Source of the DNA: Planctomycetales bacterium
Lineage (GTDB): Bacteria; Planctomycetota; Phycisphaerae; SM23-33
Direction of reading: 5' to 3'
DNA: 5,328 nt
NCBI GenBank assembly: GCA_030642005.1
Contig: DAOWOP010000185.1
Coordinates: 1-5,328, forward strand
This document shows positions 1-4,343 of the stretch, in pieces. Each line of letters opens with the position of its first letter. Within the stretch, counting starts at the first letter, position 1. Made by a program: the position numbers and the translations under genes. The notes below the pieces were generated by a model. That model saw only the letters and a program-made list of their open reading frames with translations, had not been told where the DNA came from and did no database searches.

Positions 1-140
1 AGGCCTCCGGCGGGATAACGCCGGCAAACGTCCGCACCGTTGCCCAAACCGGCGTGGAACGAATCGCCATCGGCGCGCTGACACATTCGGCGGTTGCAAT
101 GGATATCGCGATGGAAATTGACAACATCAGTAACCAGTAG
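1..140 (+). CDS. nadC: Quinolinate phosphoribosyltransferase (NadC), C-terminal end, partial
   Basis: Only the last 45 codons are in the window, reading from base 3 to the TAG at 138-140. The translated end contains 'ASGGITPANVRTVA', 'TGVERIAIGALTHS' and 'AVAMDIAMEID'. This matches the C-terminal beta-strand and helix of NadC family proteins, whose usual ending is 'EASGGI...VGALTHSA..LDISL.I'. NadC converts quinolinate and PRPP to nicotinate mononucleotide, CO2 and pyrophosphate in de novo NAD synthesis, in the cytoplasm. The ASGGI and SxGALTHS segments belong to the phosphate/PRPP-binding part of the barrel. The gene begins outside the window. Its last few codons (Ser-Asn-Gln-stop) lie inside a heptanucleotide repeat run at 129-156, so the repeat seems to supply the natural stop. 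birA starts 62 bases downstream on the same strand, so co-transcription is plausible. Confidence 0.9.
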   Translation, partial: ASGGITPANVRTVAQTGVERIAIGALTHSAVAMDIAMEIDNISNQ

Positions 141-156
141 TCGGTAGTCAGTAGCC
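129..156 (+). repeat. Four tandem heptanucleotide repeats (RGTARYC)
   Basis: Four consecutive 7-base units: AGTAACC (129-135), AGTAGTC (136-142), GGTAGTC (143-149), AGTAGCC (150-156). They differ only by A/G or C/T transitions. The run overlaps the last codons and the TAG stop of nadC. The final unit has an exact 7-base inverted match, GGCTACT at 185-191, so a small hairpin could form in the nadC-birA spacer. The same heptamer family returns at 2827-2905. It resembles the class of short tandem heptanucleotide repeats known from cyanobacterial spacers, but I claim no homology. Confidence 0.75.
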
Positions 157-202
157 GGGAACAAAAACGAATCCGAGCATAACGGGCTACTTTATTAGCG
201 TT

Positions 203-1174
203 ATGGCGCTGACGAACCAAATTCTGGAGCGTCTCTACGACCGACGAGGAGGTTTTTTCGTCCTGGATGAACTCGCCGGTCCGACCGGTGCGGACCGCGG
301 TCGGGTTGAGGAGGCGTTGGCGGATTTGGCTCGGCGCGGGCATCGTTTCGAGCGCAGCCCGGCTCATGGCGTCCGGCTCATGAGGCCTACGGTCATGGAT
401 GCGCATCTGATTGAGCGGTCGCTGCCGGTCGAGCACATAGGCAAGCACGTCATTTGCTTCGACGAGGCCGATTCGACCAATGACATAGCCTTTGCATCGG
501 CCCGCCAGGCCGGCGGACAGGCGTTGGTGGTAACGGCCGAGTATCAGCGTGCCGGCCGGGGCCGCCTGGGAAGAACATGGTTCAGCCAACCCGGCACGGC
601 GGTCCTGGCGAGCGTGCTCCTGCACCGTCAGGCGGGCGAATTACCTCACGAGGCGTTGACGCTGGCTGCCGGTCTGGCTGTGGCCGAAGGTATCGAAGAG
701 TCAACCGGTGTATCGCCGGGGCTGGATTGGCCCAACGACGTGGTCATCGGCGCCGCGAAACTGGCGGGCGTCCTGGTGGAAGTTCACACGGTAGATGATA
801 ATCGCCAGGTAGTGATCGGGTTTGGGATAAATGTTTTTACCGCTCCGGCCGCCGAAAAAACCGTCCGTCCGGCGACATGTCTGGCGGGCGAGGTCGGCGA
901 TGCGACGTCTCTGGAGCGTATCGAGATTCTTCGGGCCGTGCTGGAGAAGATTCAGAGGTGGGTCGCCGCTTTGCAAGTCGGCCGAACCGACGAATTGCAC
1001 CATTGCTGGTGCAGCCGGTGCAGCATGATAAATCGGCGTCTCTGCGTTCAGTCGGGCGACCACCGCTTTACCGGTCGTGTTGTCGATGTCAGCCCTTCCG
1101 AGGGGCTTGTCCTTTTGGGTGATGACGGGCAGCGCATGTCCCTGCCTGCGGCGACTTCCACCATCGTAAAATGA
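203..1174 (+). CDS. birA: Biotin--[acetyl-CoA-carboxylase] ligase with N-terminal HTH domain (BirA)
   Basis: The 323-residue protein is close to the length of the two-domain E. coli BirA (321). It activates biotin with ATP to biotinyl-AMP and transfers it to the lysine of the biotin carboxyl carrier protein of acetyl-CoA carboxylase. Residues ~1-65 resemble the winged helix-turn-helix that lets group II ligases act as biotin-responsive repressors. The catalytic core follows: D90-S-T-N, the biotinyl-AMP loop GRGRLGR at 118-124, W-P-N-D-V at 176-180, the biotin-contacting lysine at K186 (KLAGVLVE), and GFGIN at 206-210. The C-terminal SH3-like domain covers ~280-323. An unusual Cys cluster, C268-W-C-S-R-C273, lies just before it. 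ATG 203 has no clear Shine-Dalgarno sequence but is where homology to the HTH begins. No biotin-synthesis gene or obvious BirA operator is nearby, so repressor activity is inferred only. Confidence 0.93.
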   Translation: MALTNQILERLYDRRGGFFVLDELAGPTGADRGRVEEALADLARRGHRFERSPAHGVRLMRPTVMDAHLIERSLPVEHIGKHVICFDEADSTNDIAFASARQAGGQALVVTAEYQRAGRGRLGRTWFSQPGTAVLASVLLHRQAGELPHEALTLAAGLAVAEGIEESTGVSPGLDWPNDVVIGAAKLAGVLVEVHTVDDNRQVVIGFGINVFTAPAAEKTVRPATCLAGEVGDATSLERIEILRAVLEKIQRWVAALQVGRTDELHHCWCSRCSMINRRLCVQSGDHRFTGRVVDVSPSEGLVLLGDDGQRMSLPAATSTIVK

Positions 1175-1192
1175 CCGGCAGACCGGGACGAA

Positions 1193-1254
1193 GCCCCCAG
1201 GGGCAGACTCCGCTTTCCGTAGGGACACTTCGTGTCGCTCCGTCTGGAGCCTGC
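1193..1254 (+). other. Folded region after birA, possible transcription terminator
   Basis: Just past the birA stop, GCAG-a-CTCC (1203-1211) pairs with GGAG-c-CTGC (1246-1254), an 8-bp stem with one mismatch. Inside its loop GACAC (1224-1228) pairs with GTGTC (1232-1236) around a TTC loop. A short GCCC/GGGC hairpin (1193-1204) is an alternative at the 5' side. The base is followed by TTGTTATTA rather than a real run of T. It could be a weak or factor-assisted terminator for nadC-birA, or just structured spacer. Confidence 0.25.
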
Positions 1255-1285
1255 TTGTTATTACGGAAATATCCCGGTGTGATTT

Positions 1286-1319
1286 TTGCTTGTCGGTGAT
1301 TTGTATTTTACAGTGTAAA
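1286..1319 (+). promoter_or_regulatory. Candidate promoter and 13-bp palindrome upstream of the riboswitch
   Basis: TTTACA-G-TGTAAA (1307-1319) is a perfect 6+6 inverted repeat with one central base, the shape of a small dimeric-regulator operator. It lies in a short AT-rich patch (about 1280-1320) of an otherwise GC-rich leader. A possible sigma-70-like pair is TTGCTT (1286-1291) and TACAGT (1309-1314), spaced by 17 bases. The matches to consensus are weak (3/6 and 4/6). A start point here would put the riboswitch aptamer about 30 bases into the transcript, which supports the placement. No regulator is identified. Confidence 0.35.
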
Positions 1320-1353
1320 TGTTGCGCGGCGTTTTGTGTTCGGGTCGCGTGAA

Positions 1354-1474
1354 GAAAGGTTTGTCCCCGAAAGGGCAACCTGCCGGTGCGTTTTCCGGCG
1401 GGACGCAAAGTTACGGGATCCGAGAGGTTTTTTCACAGGACTGTCGGGTCGGCCGGGCCGCCGAAGGGACTTTC
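1354..1474 (+). ncRNA. Cyclic-di-GMP-I (GEMM-I) riboswitch aptamer
   Basis: The key GEMM-I blocks occur in order. GAAAGGGCAACC (1369-1380) is the 5' conserved strand, one A shorter than the common GGGCAAACC. A hairpin GCCGG/CCGGC (1382-1386 with 1395-1399) follows, extended by CC pairing with the next GG. Then come GGGACGCAAAG (1400-1410) and TTACGGGATCC with a P3 arm (1411-1444) that includes CCGAGAGG. The 3' strand GGCCGGGCCGCCGAAG (1451-1466) corresponds to the usual 'AGCCGGGUUGCCGAAG'. Closing stem P1 can form from GTCCC (1363-1367) with GGGAC (1466-1470). The base equivalent to G20 of the Vibrio Vc2 aptamer is G1374, and A47 corresponds to A1407. A G at position 20 points to cyclic-di-GMP rather than the G20A variants that prefer cGAMP. 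The aptamer lies about 260 bases before the first pilin gene in the same orientation. GEMM-I control of pilus genes is known in other bacteria. Alignment is from memory, but the conserved blocks are distinctive. Confidence 0.87.
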
Positions 1475-1540
1475 GCCCGCAGATTTTCACCGGCGGGCGG
1501 ATTCTCGGGGGGTTGCCCCCGCATTTCCCAAGCCCGGCGG
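1474..1540 (+). promoter_or_regulatory. Hairpins after the aptamer, possible riboswitch expression platform
   Basis: Immediately 3' of the aptamer, CGCCCGC (1474-1480) pairs perfectly with GCGGGCG (1493-1499). CGGGGG (1506-1511) pairs with CCCCCG (1516-1521) around a GTTG loop. In addition, CCGCCG (1458-1463), part of the aptamer's conserved 3' strand, can pair with CGGCGG at 1491-1496 or 1535-1540. That pairing competes with both the aptamer fold and the first hairpin, as expected of a switching platform. No long U-tract follows the GC hairpins (only GCATTTCCC), so simple intrinsic termination is not evident. The pilin ribosome-binding site is about 180 bases further on, so direct occlusion of it by this segment is not obvious either. 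Confidence 0.4.
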
Positions 1541-1733
1541 AAGTTTGCCCGAAATGTCTGCATTTTAGTTAAGGCGCGCCGCTGCACAGTCGATACGACA
1601 AAGGTTCTGGTGGAGTGAGTATGGTCAACAAAGGCACCGAAGGGAGGTGGACGCAACAGAAGGTAACAGAACGTGCATAAGTTTCGGAAGTCATTTTATG
1701 GGATTCAGTAACACGAAAAGTGGAGGCGTAACG
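1541..1733 (+). other. Untranslated leader between riboswitch and first pilin gene
   Basis: About 190 bases with no convincing gene. A small AT-rich hairpin, AAATG (1552-1556) with CATTT (1561-1565), is followed by TAGTT. ATG 1621 opens a 19-codon frame ending TAA at 1678-1680, preceded by GGAG (1612-1615). It is too short to support as a gene but could be a leader peptide. In-frame ATGs for the pilin occur at 1647 and 1698, but only 1734 has a well-placed ribosome-binding site. Confidence 0.4.
1722..1726 (+). promoter_or_regulatory. Ribosome-binding site fixing the first pilin start
   Basis: GGAGG ends 7 bases before ATG 1734, a near-ideal Shine-Dalgarno sequence. It decides the start in favour of 1734 over the upstream in-frame ATGs at 1647 and 1698. 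It also gives a normal 6-residue basic prepilin leader (MGHKTG) instead of one of 18 or 35 residues. Confidence 0.75.
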
Positions 1734-2171
1734 ATGGGACACAAAACAGGTTTTACATTGGTCGAGATTCTGATTGTCGTGATTATTCTGGGTATTCTCG
1801 CGGCGATCGTAATCCCGCAGTTCACGGAAGCGTCGAACGATGCGAGGGAGTCCGCCCTGGCTTCGGACCTTCAGACGCTCCGCAGCCAGATCGAACTTTA
1901 CAAGGTCCAGCACCTGGAGGCACTTCCCGGCGCAGGCGGGGCCACCATCTTGCAGGCCCTGATTGGCAGGACCGACATTGACGGCGATGTCGCCGCCGCC
2001 GGCGCATATGGGCCGTATCTCCAGAAGATGCCGACCAACCCGTTCGACGACCTGGACACGGTTCAAAGTGAGGCGGGTGTCGGTAATCTGGGCGGTGGGA
2101 GCCACGGCTGGCATTTTGACACCAGTACCGGCCAGATTCACGCCGACGACGACGCTCACGTAGGTCTGTGA
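1734..2171 (+). CDS. GspG/PilA-like prepilin, first of a tandem pair
   Basis: A 145-residue prepilin with leader MGHKTG and a type IV prepilin peptidase site at G6|F7, followed by F-T-L-V-E with Glu5 of the mature protein (E11). Residues 7-~30 form the hydrophobic N-terminal helix (the VVIILGILAAIVIP stretch) that spans the membrane before assembly and packs in the filament core. The amphipathic helix continues to ~58 (LRSQIELYKVQH). The C-terminal half has GPYLQKMPTNPF, then a glycine-rich loop and SHGWHFDTSTGQIHAD. The P-x-NP and GW...TG.I.A pattern is what I associate with planctomycete GspG-like pilins. It is probably the major or near-major subunit of a pilus or pseudopilus. The calcium-site signature of classical GspG is not evident. 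ATG 1734 is chosen for its GGAGG site. It is the first gene after the cyclic-di-GMP riboswitch, and its paralogue starts 146 bases downstream. Confidence 0.9.
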   Translation: MGHKTGFTLVEILIVVIILGILAAIVIPQFTEASNDARESALASDLQTLRSQIELYKVQHLEALPGAGGATILQALIGRTDIDGDVAAAGAYGPYLQKMPTNPFDDLDTVQSEAGVGNLGGGSHGWHFDTSTGQIHADDDAHVGL

Positions 2172-2215
2172 TCTGCTCACGGCATGATGGTCAAGTGTTT
2201 TCGAATACCAGGTCG

Positions 2216-2288
2216 AGGCTCCGGCGGCGAAACGTAGTCGCCGGACGCCTCTGCCTGATTCTGAACCGTTCAGGCCGAAATTGGGGCC
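2216..2288 (+). other. Structured spacer between the two GspG-like pilin genes
   Basis: The 146-base gap (2172-2317) holds a strong hairpin: TCCGGCG (2220-2226) with CGCCGGA (2239-2245), extended by AGG (2216-2218) with CCT (2248-2250). It also has a 13-base palindrome CTGAAC-C-GTTCAG (2261-2273) and a GGCC/GGCC pair (2273-2276 with 2285-2288). None is followed by a T-run. These could stabilise or process the mRNA to set different levels of the two pilins, or they could be inert. A GTG at 2168 overlapping the previous stop is in frame with the next pilin, but it would add 50 residues unlike any pilin leader. Confidence 0.4.
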
Positions 2289-2317
2289 GGGACGCCGAAA
2301 GAGGAAAGCGGCAAAAA

Positions 2318-2824
2318 ATGTGTCGGCAAAAAGCGTTCACTCTGGTGGAAATCCTGATCGTGGTGCTGATTCTCGGCATCCTGGCTGCGATCGTTCTGCC
2401 GAAGTTCTCTAATGCTTCGGCTACTGCGCGAGCCAGTATGCTTGCCGACGACCTGCGAATCCTTCGGACGCAGACAACGGTCTTCCAGGCCCAGCACCGC
2501 GGCGTAGCGGCGGGTTATCCAAACGGCAACTCCGGCGCGGCGCCCACTGAAGTGGCCTTTGTGCTCCACATGACCAAGGCCACCAACAACTCCTTCCAGA
2601 CAGCGGAACCCGGCACGCCCGGATTTGATTACGGCCCATATCTGCGGGAAATCCCGGAAAATCCTGTCAACGGGAAGAATAGCATCCAGGTAATCGCCAA
2701 CAGTGATAACTTCCCCGCCGCCGGCGATGACTCTCACGGGTGGATATACAAACCGGCGACGCTGCTGTTCAAGGCCGACTCTCCCGGAACGGATGATAAG
2801 GGCAAGTTGTATTTCAACTATTAA
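2318..2824 (+). CDS. GspG/PilA-like prepilin, second of a tandem pair
   Basis: A 168-residue prepilin paralogous to the gene before it. The first ~58 residues of the two align almost without gaps (FTLVEILIVV, ILGILAAIV, P.F..AS..AR.S.LA.DL..LR.Q...QH). The C-terminal halves share YGPYL, P.NP and SHGW. The leader is MCRQKA, so the residue before the cleavage point is Ala6 instead of the usual Gly. Prepilin peptidases tolerate Ala at -1 in some pilins, so processing before F7 is still expected. Glu5 of the mature protein is E11. A 20-odd residue insertion in the middle (GYPNGNSGAAPTEV, then TKATNNSFQTAEPG) and a longer C-terminal tail (LFKADSPGTDDKGKLYFNY) account for the extra length. The nearest purine-rich site, GAGGA at 2301-2305, is 12 bases upstream, longer than usual. 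A likely role is an alternative or minor subunit of the same filament. Confidence 0.88.
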   Translation: MCRQKAFTLVEILIVVLILGILAAIVLPKFSNASATARASMLADDLRILRTQTTVFQAQHRGVAAGYPNGNSGAAPTEVAFVLHMTKATNNSFQTAEPGTPGFDYGPYLREIPENPVNGKNSIQVIANSDNFPAAGDDSHGWIYKPATLLFKADSPGTDDKGKLYFNY

Positions 2825-2826
2825 TT

Positions 2827-2905
2827 GGTAACCGGTAGCCAGTAGCCGGTAAAGGTCGGCCGTTTTTCCCGGCCACTGACTATCGACTACTGATTACCGG
2901 CTATT
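2827..2905. repeat. 79-bp hairpin built of heptanucleotide repeats
   Basis: The left arm (2827-2861) reads as five 7-base units: GGTAACC, GGTAGCC, AGTAGCC, GGTAAAG, GTCGGCC. The right arm (2871-2905) reads as five units of the reverse complement: GGCCACT, GACTATC, GACTACT, GATTACC, GGCTATT. The arms pair in register at 27 of 35 positions, counting five G.U pairs as RNA. They close on GGCCG/CGGCC with a TTTTTCC loop (2863-2869). It fills nearly the whole 93-base gap between the second and third pilin genes and ends 12 bases before ATG 2918. The units are of the same family as those at 129-156. It may act as an mRNA-stability or attenuation element, or be a small inserted palindromic repeat. 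Confidence 0.75.
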
Positions 2906-2917
2906 AACAGGGACGTT

Positions 2918-3388
2918 ATGATGTCCAGCGGTTTTACATTACTGGAAGCCCTTCTGGCCGCTGTCGTGCTGGCGATAGTGGTCGGGGCGATTATCATGCC
3001 TTTCACCGTCGGGGCGGCCAATACCGCCCAGAACGCCCGGTCCACACTCGCCGTCAACCTCGCCCAGGACCTGATGGAAGAAATCCTCGCCAAGCCCTTC
3101 AGCGACCCCAACGAGTCCGAAGCCGGCGAAACAGGCAGAAGCAACTGGGACGACATGGACGACTACGATGGCTACTGCGAGGCAGTCGGGACCATAGCGG
3201 GATTCGACGGCGTTACGGTGGACGATCCGGCTGCTGCGTTACTGACGCGCAGTGCGACGGTCGAGAGCGTTTACGTAGCAGGACAGGACCAGGCCGAACA
3301 GCCGACGTTCCTTCGCATTACCGTTGATGTCCGCTATCGCGGCGAGGTGGTGGTTACTCTTTCCAGGCTGGCGTACGCAAATGAATAA
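2918..3388 (+). CDS. GspI/PilV-like minor prepilin
   Basis: A 156-residue protein with leader MMSSG, cleavage expected at G5|F6 and Glu5 of the mature protein at E10 (FTLLEALLAAVVLAIV). A hydrophobic helix runs to ~residue 32, then TAQNARSTLAVNLAQDLMEEILAKPF. The 'A..LA.DLMEEIL..PF' pattern after the helix is typical of GspI/PilV-type minor pilins. It is followed by an acidic segment (SDPNESEAGETG, then WDDMDDYDGYCEAVG) and a beta-rich C-terminus (FLRITVDVRYRGEVVVTLSRLAY). Minor pilins of this class prime the filament as part of a tip complex with GspJ/GspK-type partners, which fits the next two genes. Two adjacent ATGs are possible. AGGGA (2909-2913) is 4 bases from ATG 2918 and 7 from ATG 2921, so the second may be the real start. 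The gene overlaps the next start by 8 bases. Confidence 0.85.
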   Translation: MMSSGFTLLEALLAAVVLAIVVGAIIMPFTVGAANTAQNARSTLAVNLAQDLMEEILAKPFSDPNESEAGETGRSNWDDMDDYDGYCEAVGTIAGFDGVTVDDPAAALLTRSATVESVYVAGQDQAEQPTFLRITVDVRYRGEVVVTLSRLAYANE

Positions 3389-4307
3389 CAAGCACCGAAA
3401 TACCGGATTACCGGATTACCGGAATACTCATGCTCTGCGTAGCGCTTCGCAGAGCAGAGCCGGAATACCGGAAAAAGCAAAGAAACAACCGGAGTACCGG
3501 AACACCGCGCGTCCGGCGTGCTCGCTTCATCTAGGCATGGCATTTACGCTGACGGAACTGTTGATGGCGGTAGCCATTACGGCGATGATCGGTATGTCCG
3601 TGGTAACGGTCAGCACCGCGCTGTCCAGCGCCCAGGCCAGCACCGACAGCATGATCAAGGCGATCGGGTCGGGCAGATACGCAATGAGGAGCATCGACGC
3701 CGACGTTCGCAAAGCCGGCCTTATCACCGCCGCCGGCGAGGGGGAAATGGTCATCTGGACCGGAGACGAATACGCCGACGGGCAGATTAATGTCAGCGAA
3801 CTGGTCCTGATTCAGTCCGACGCCGACAATCAGACAGTAGAGCGATTACAGGTGGTCTTTCCCGATTCCATGCCCCCGGACTTCCTGAAGGCGCTGAACG
3901 TCTCCAGAACACTGGCTAATGTAACCAACGTCGGAAACGTCCGGGCCCTGCTGACTCAGGGGACATATTCGGACTACCTTACTCAGCGAACACTGGCTGT
4001 GGGCGTGTCGAATTTCGAGGTCGTTACAGACGAGGTCCCCCCGATGCCGCAACTTGTTCTGCTGCGACTGGCTGTAGGGCAGGACGCCCAGCAGATAACA
4101 CTGACAAACACCGTGCACCTCCGCACCGATGCGACTGAATATGTGTCTTTTGATGATGGTGGCATACCCGAGTTGGATTTGGGCGGCGGCGGCAGCGGTG
4201 GCGACGATGACAGAAGGGGCGGTGGCGACGATGACAGAAGGGGCGGTGGCGATGATGACAGAAGGGGCGGTGGCGGCAGGCAACCGGTGGCGAGACCATT
4301 CATGTAA
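3381..4307 (+). CDS. GspJ/PilW-like minor prepilin with repeat-encoded leader and acidic/basic tail
   Basis: The pilin core begins at FTLTELLMAVAI (F55, with E59 as Glu5), has a hydrophobic helix to ~80, then SGRYAMRSIDADVRKAGLIT. The 'A...i..D.R.AG' pattern is typical of GspJ/PilW minor pilins. The rest is beta-rich, ending HLRTDATEYVSFDDG, then a glycine-rich tail with three GGGDDDRR-type repeats (residues 272-295) and GRQPVARPFM. The residue before the cleavage point is Ala54, not Gly. The start is uncertain. ATG 3381 overlaps the previous gene's stop by 8 bases, suggesting translational coupling, but gives a 54-residue leader mostly made of octanucleotide repeats (MNNK, then YRNT motifs). 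ATG 3537 gives an almost absent leader (MA) and has no usable ribosome-binding site. I list the coupled start. The domain assignment is firmer than the start. Partner of the GspI-like and PilX/GspK-like neighbours. Confidence 0.8.
   Translation: MNNKHRNTGLPDYRNTHALRSASQSRAGIPEKAKKQPEYRNTARPACSLHLGMAFTLTELLMAVAITAMIGMSVVTVSTALSSAQASTDSMIKAIGSGRYAMRSIDADVRKAGLITAAGEGEMVIWTGDEYADGQINVSELVLIQSDADNQTVERLQVVFPDSMPPDFLKALNVSRTLANVTNVGNVRALLTQGTYSDYLTQRTLAVGVSNFEVVTDEVPPMPQLVLLRLAVGQDAQQITLTNTVHLRTDATEYVSFDDGGIPELDLGGGGSGGDDDRRGGGDDDRRGGGDDDRRGGGGRQPVARPFM
3401..3507 (+). repeat. Octanucleotide repeat cluster (TACCGGAW)
   Basis: Perfect tandem units TACCGGAT (3401-3408), TACCGGAT (3409-3416) and TACCGGAA (3417-3424) are followed by TAC. 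GAATACCGGAA recurs at 3463-3473, and ACCGGAGT, ACCGGAAC, ACCG at 3488-3507. The cluster surrounds a hairpin at 3431-3456. The period is 8 bases, unlike the period of 7 at 129-156 and 2827-2905, although both contain TACCGG or its relatives. It lies between the previous gene's stop and the pilin core of the next gene. If the fourth pilin starts at 3381, it is translated as 'RNTG..DYRNT' and 'PEYRNT' segments. Confidence 0.75.
3431..3456. repeat. Perfect 9-bp stem hairpin within the octanucleotide cluster
   Basis: TGCTCTGCG (3431-3439) pairs perfectly with CGCAGAGCA (3448-3456) around an 8-base loop TAGCGCTT, which itself contains the palindrome AGCGCT. No T-run follows. It sits between blocks of octanucleotide repeats and looks like part of the same composite repeat. 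In the mRNA it could slow ribosomes or affect stability between the GspI-like and GspJ-like coding regions. Confidence 0.65.
4194..4277 (+). repeat. In-frame 24-bp tandem repeat encoding GGGDDDRR
   Basis: Three consecutive 24-base units (4194-4217, 4218-4241, 4242-4265) plus a partial fourth. Each differs from the next by a single base, and each codes for (G/S)GGDDDRR. Near-identity at the DNA level, including third positions, points to recent duplication. As 24 is a multiple of 3, copy-number change would lengthen or shorten the protein tail without a frameshift. The encoded tail is a flexible glycine linker with alternating acidic and basic patches. Confidence 0.9.
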
Positions 4308-4343
4308 CGAAAAGTGGAAACGGTTTGAAAAGCGAATGATGCA

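Noticed and set aside
701..1408. Long open frame on the minus strand (235 codons) across birA and the leader
   Set aside because: It is antisense to birA, has no recognisable domain and runs into the riboswitch region; it is a composition shadow.
1506..1530. Classical intrinsic terminator at the CGGGGG/CCCCCG hairpin
   Set aside because: The stem is followed by GCATTTCCC, which lacks the run of T needed; kept only as part of a possible expression platform.
1319..1618. Short + strand frames of 60-99 codons across the leader
   Set aside because: They cover the riboswitch and its hairpins, have no ribosome-binding sites and give low-complexity Arg/Gly-rich products.
2168..2317. GTG 2168 as the start of the second pilin, overlapping the previous stop
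   Set aside because: It would add 50 residues of Arg-rich sequence before an otherwise normal prepilin leader; ATG 2318 gives the expected 6-residue leader.
2827..2905. Insertion sequence or transposon end
   Set aside because: The inverted repeat closes on a 7-base loop with no transposase gene and no target-site duplication that I can see; it is a palindromic repeat, not a mobile element with its own genes.
3401..3507. CRISPR-like array from the TACCGGAW repeats
   Set aside because: Units are 8 bases and tandem, without unique spacers of constant length; no cas genes are nearby.
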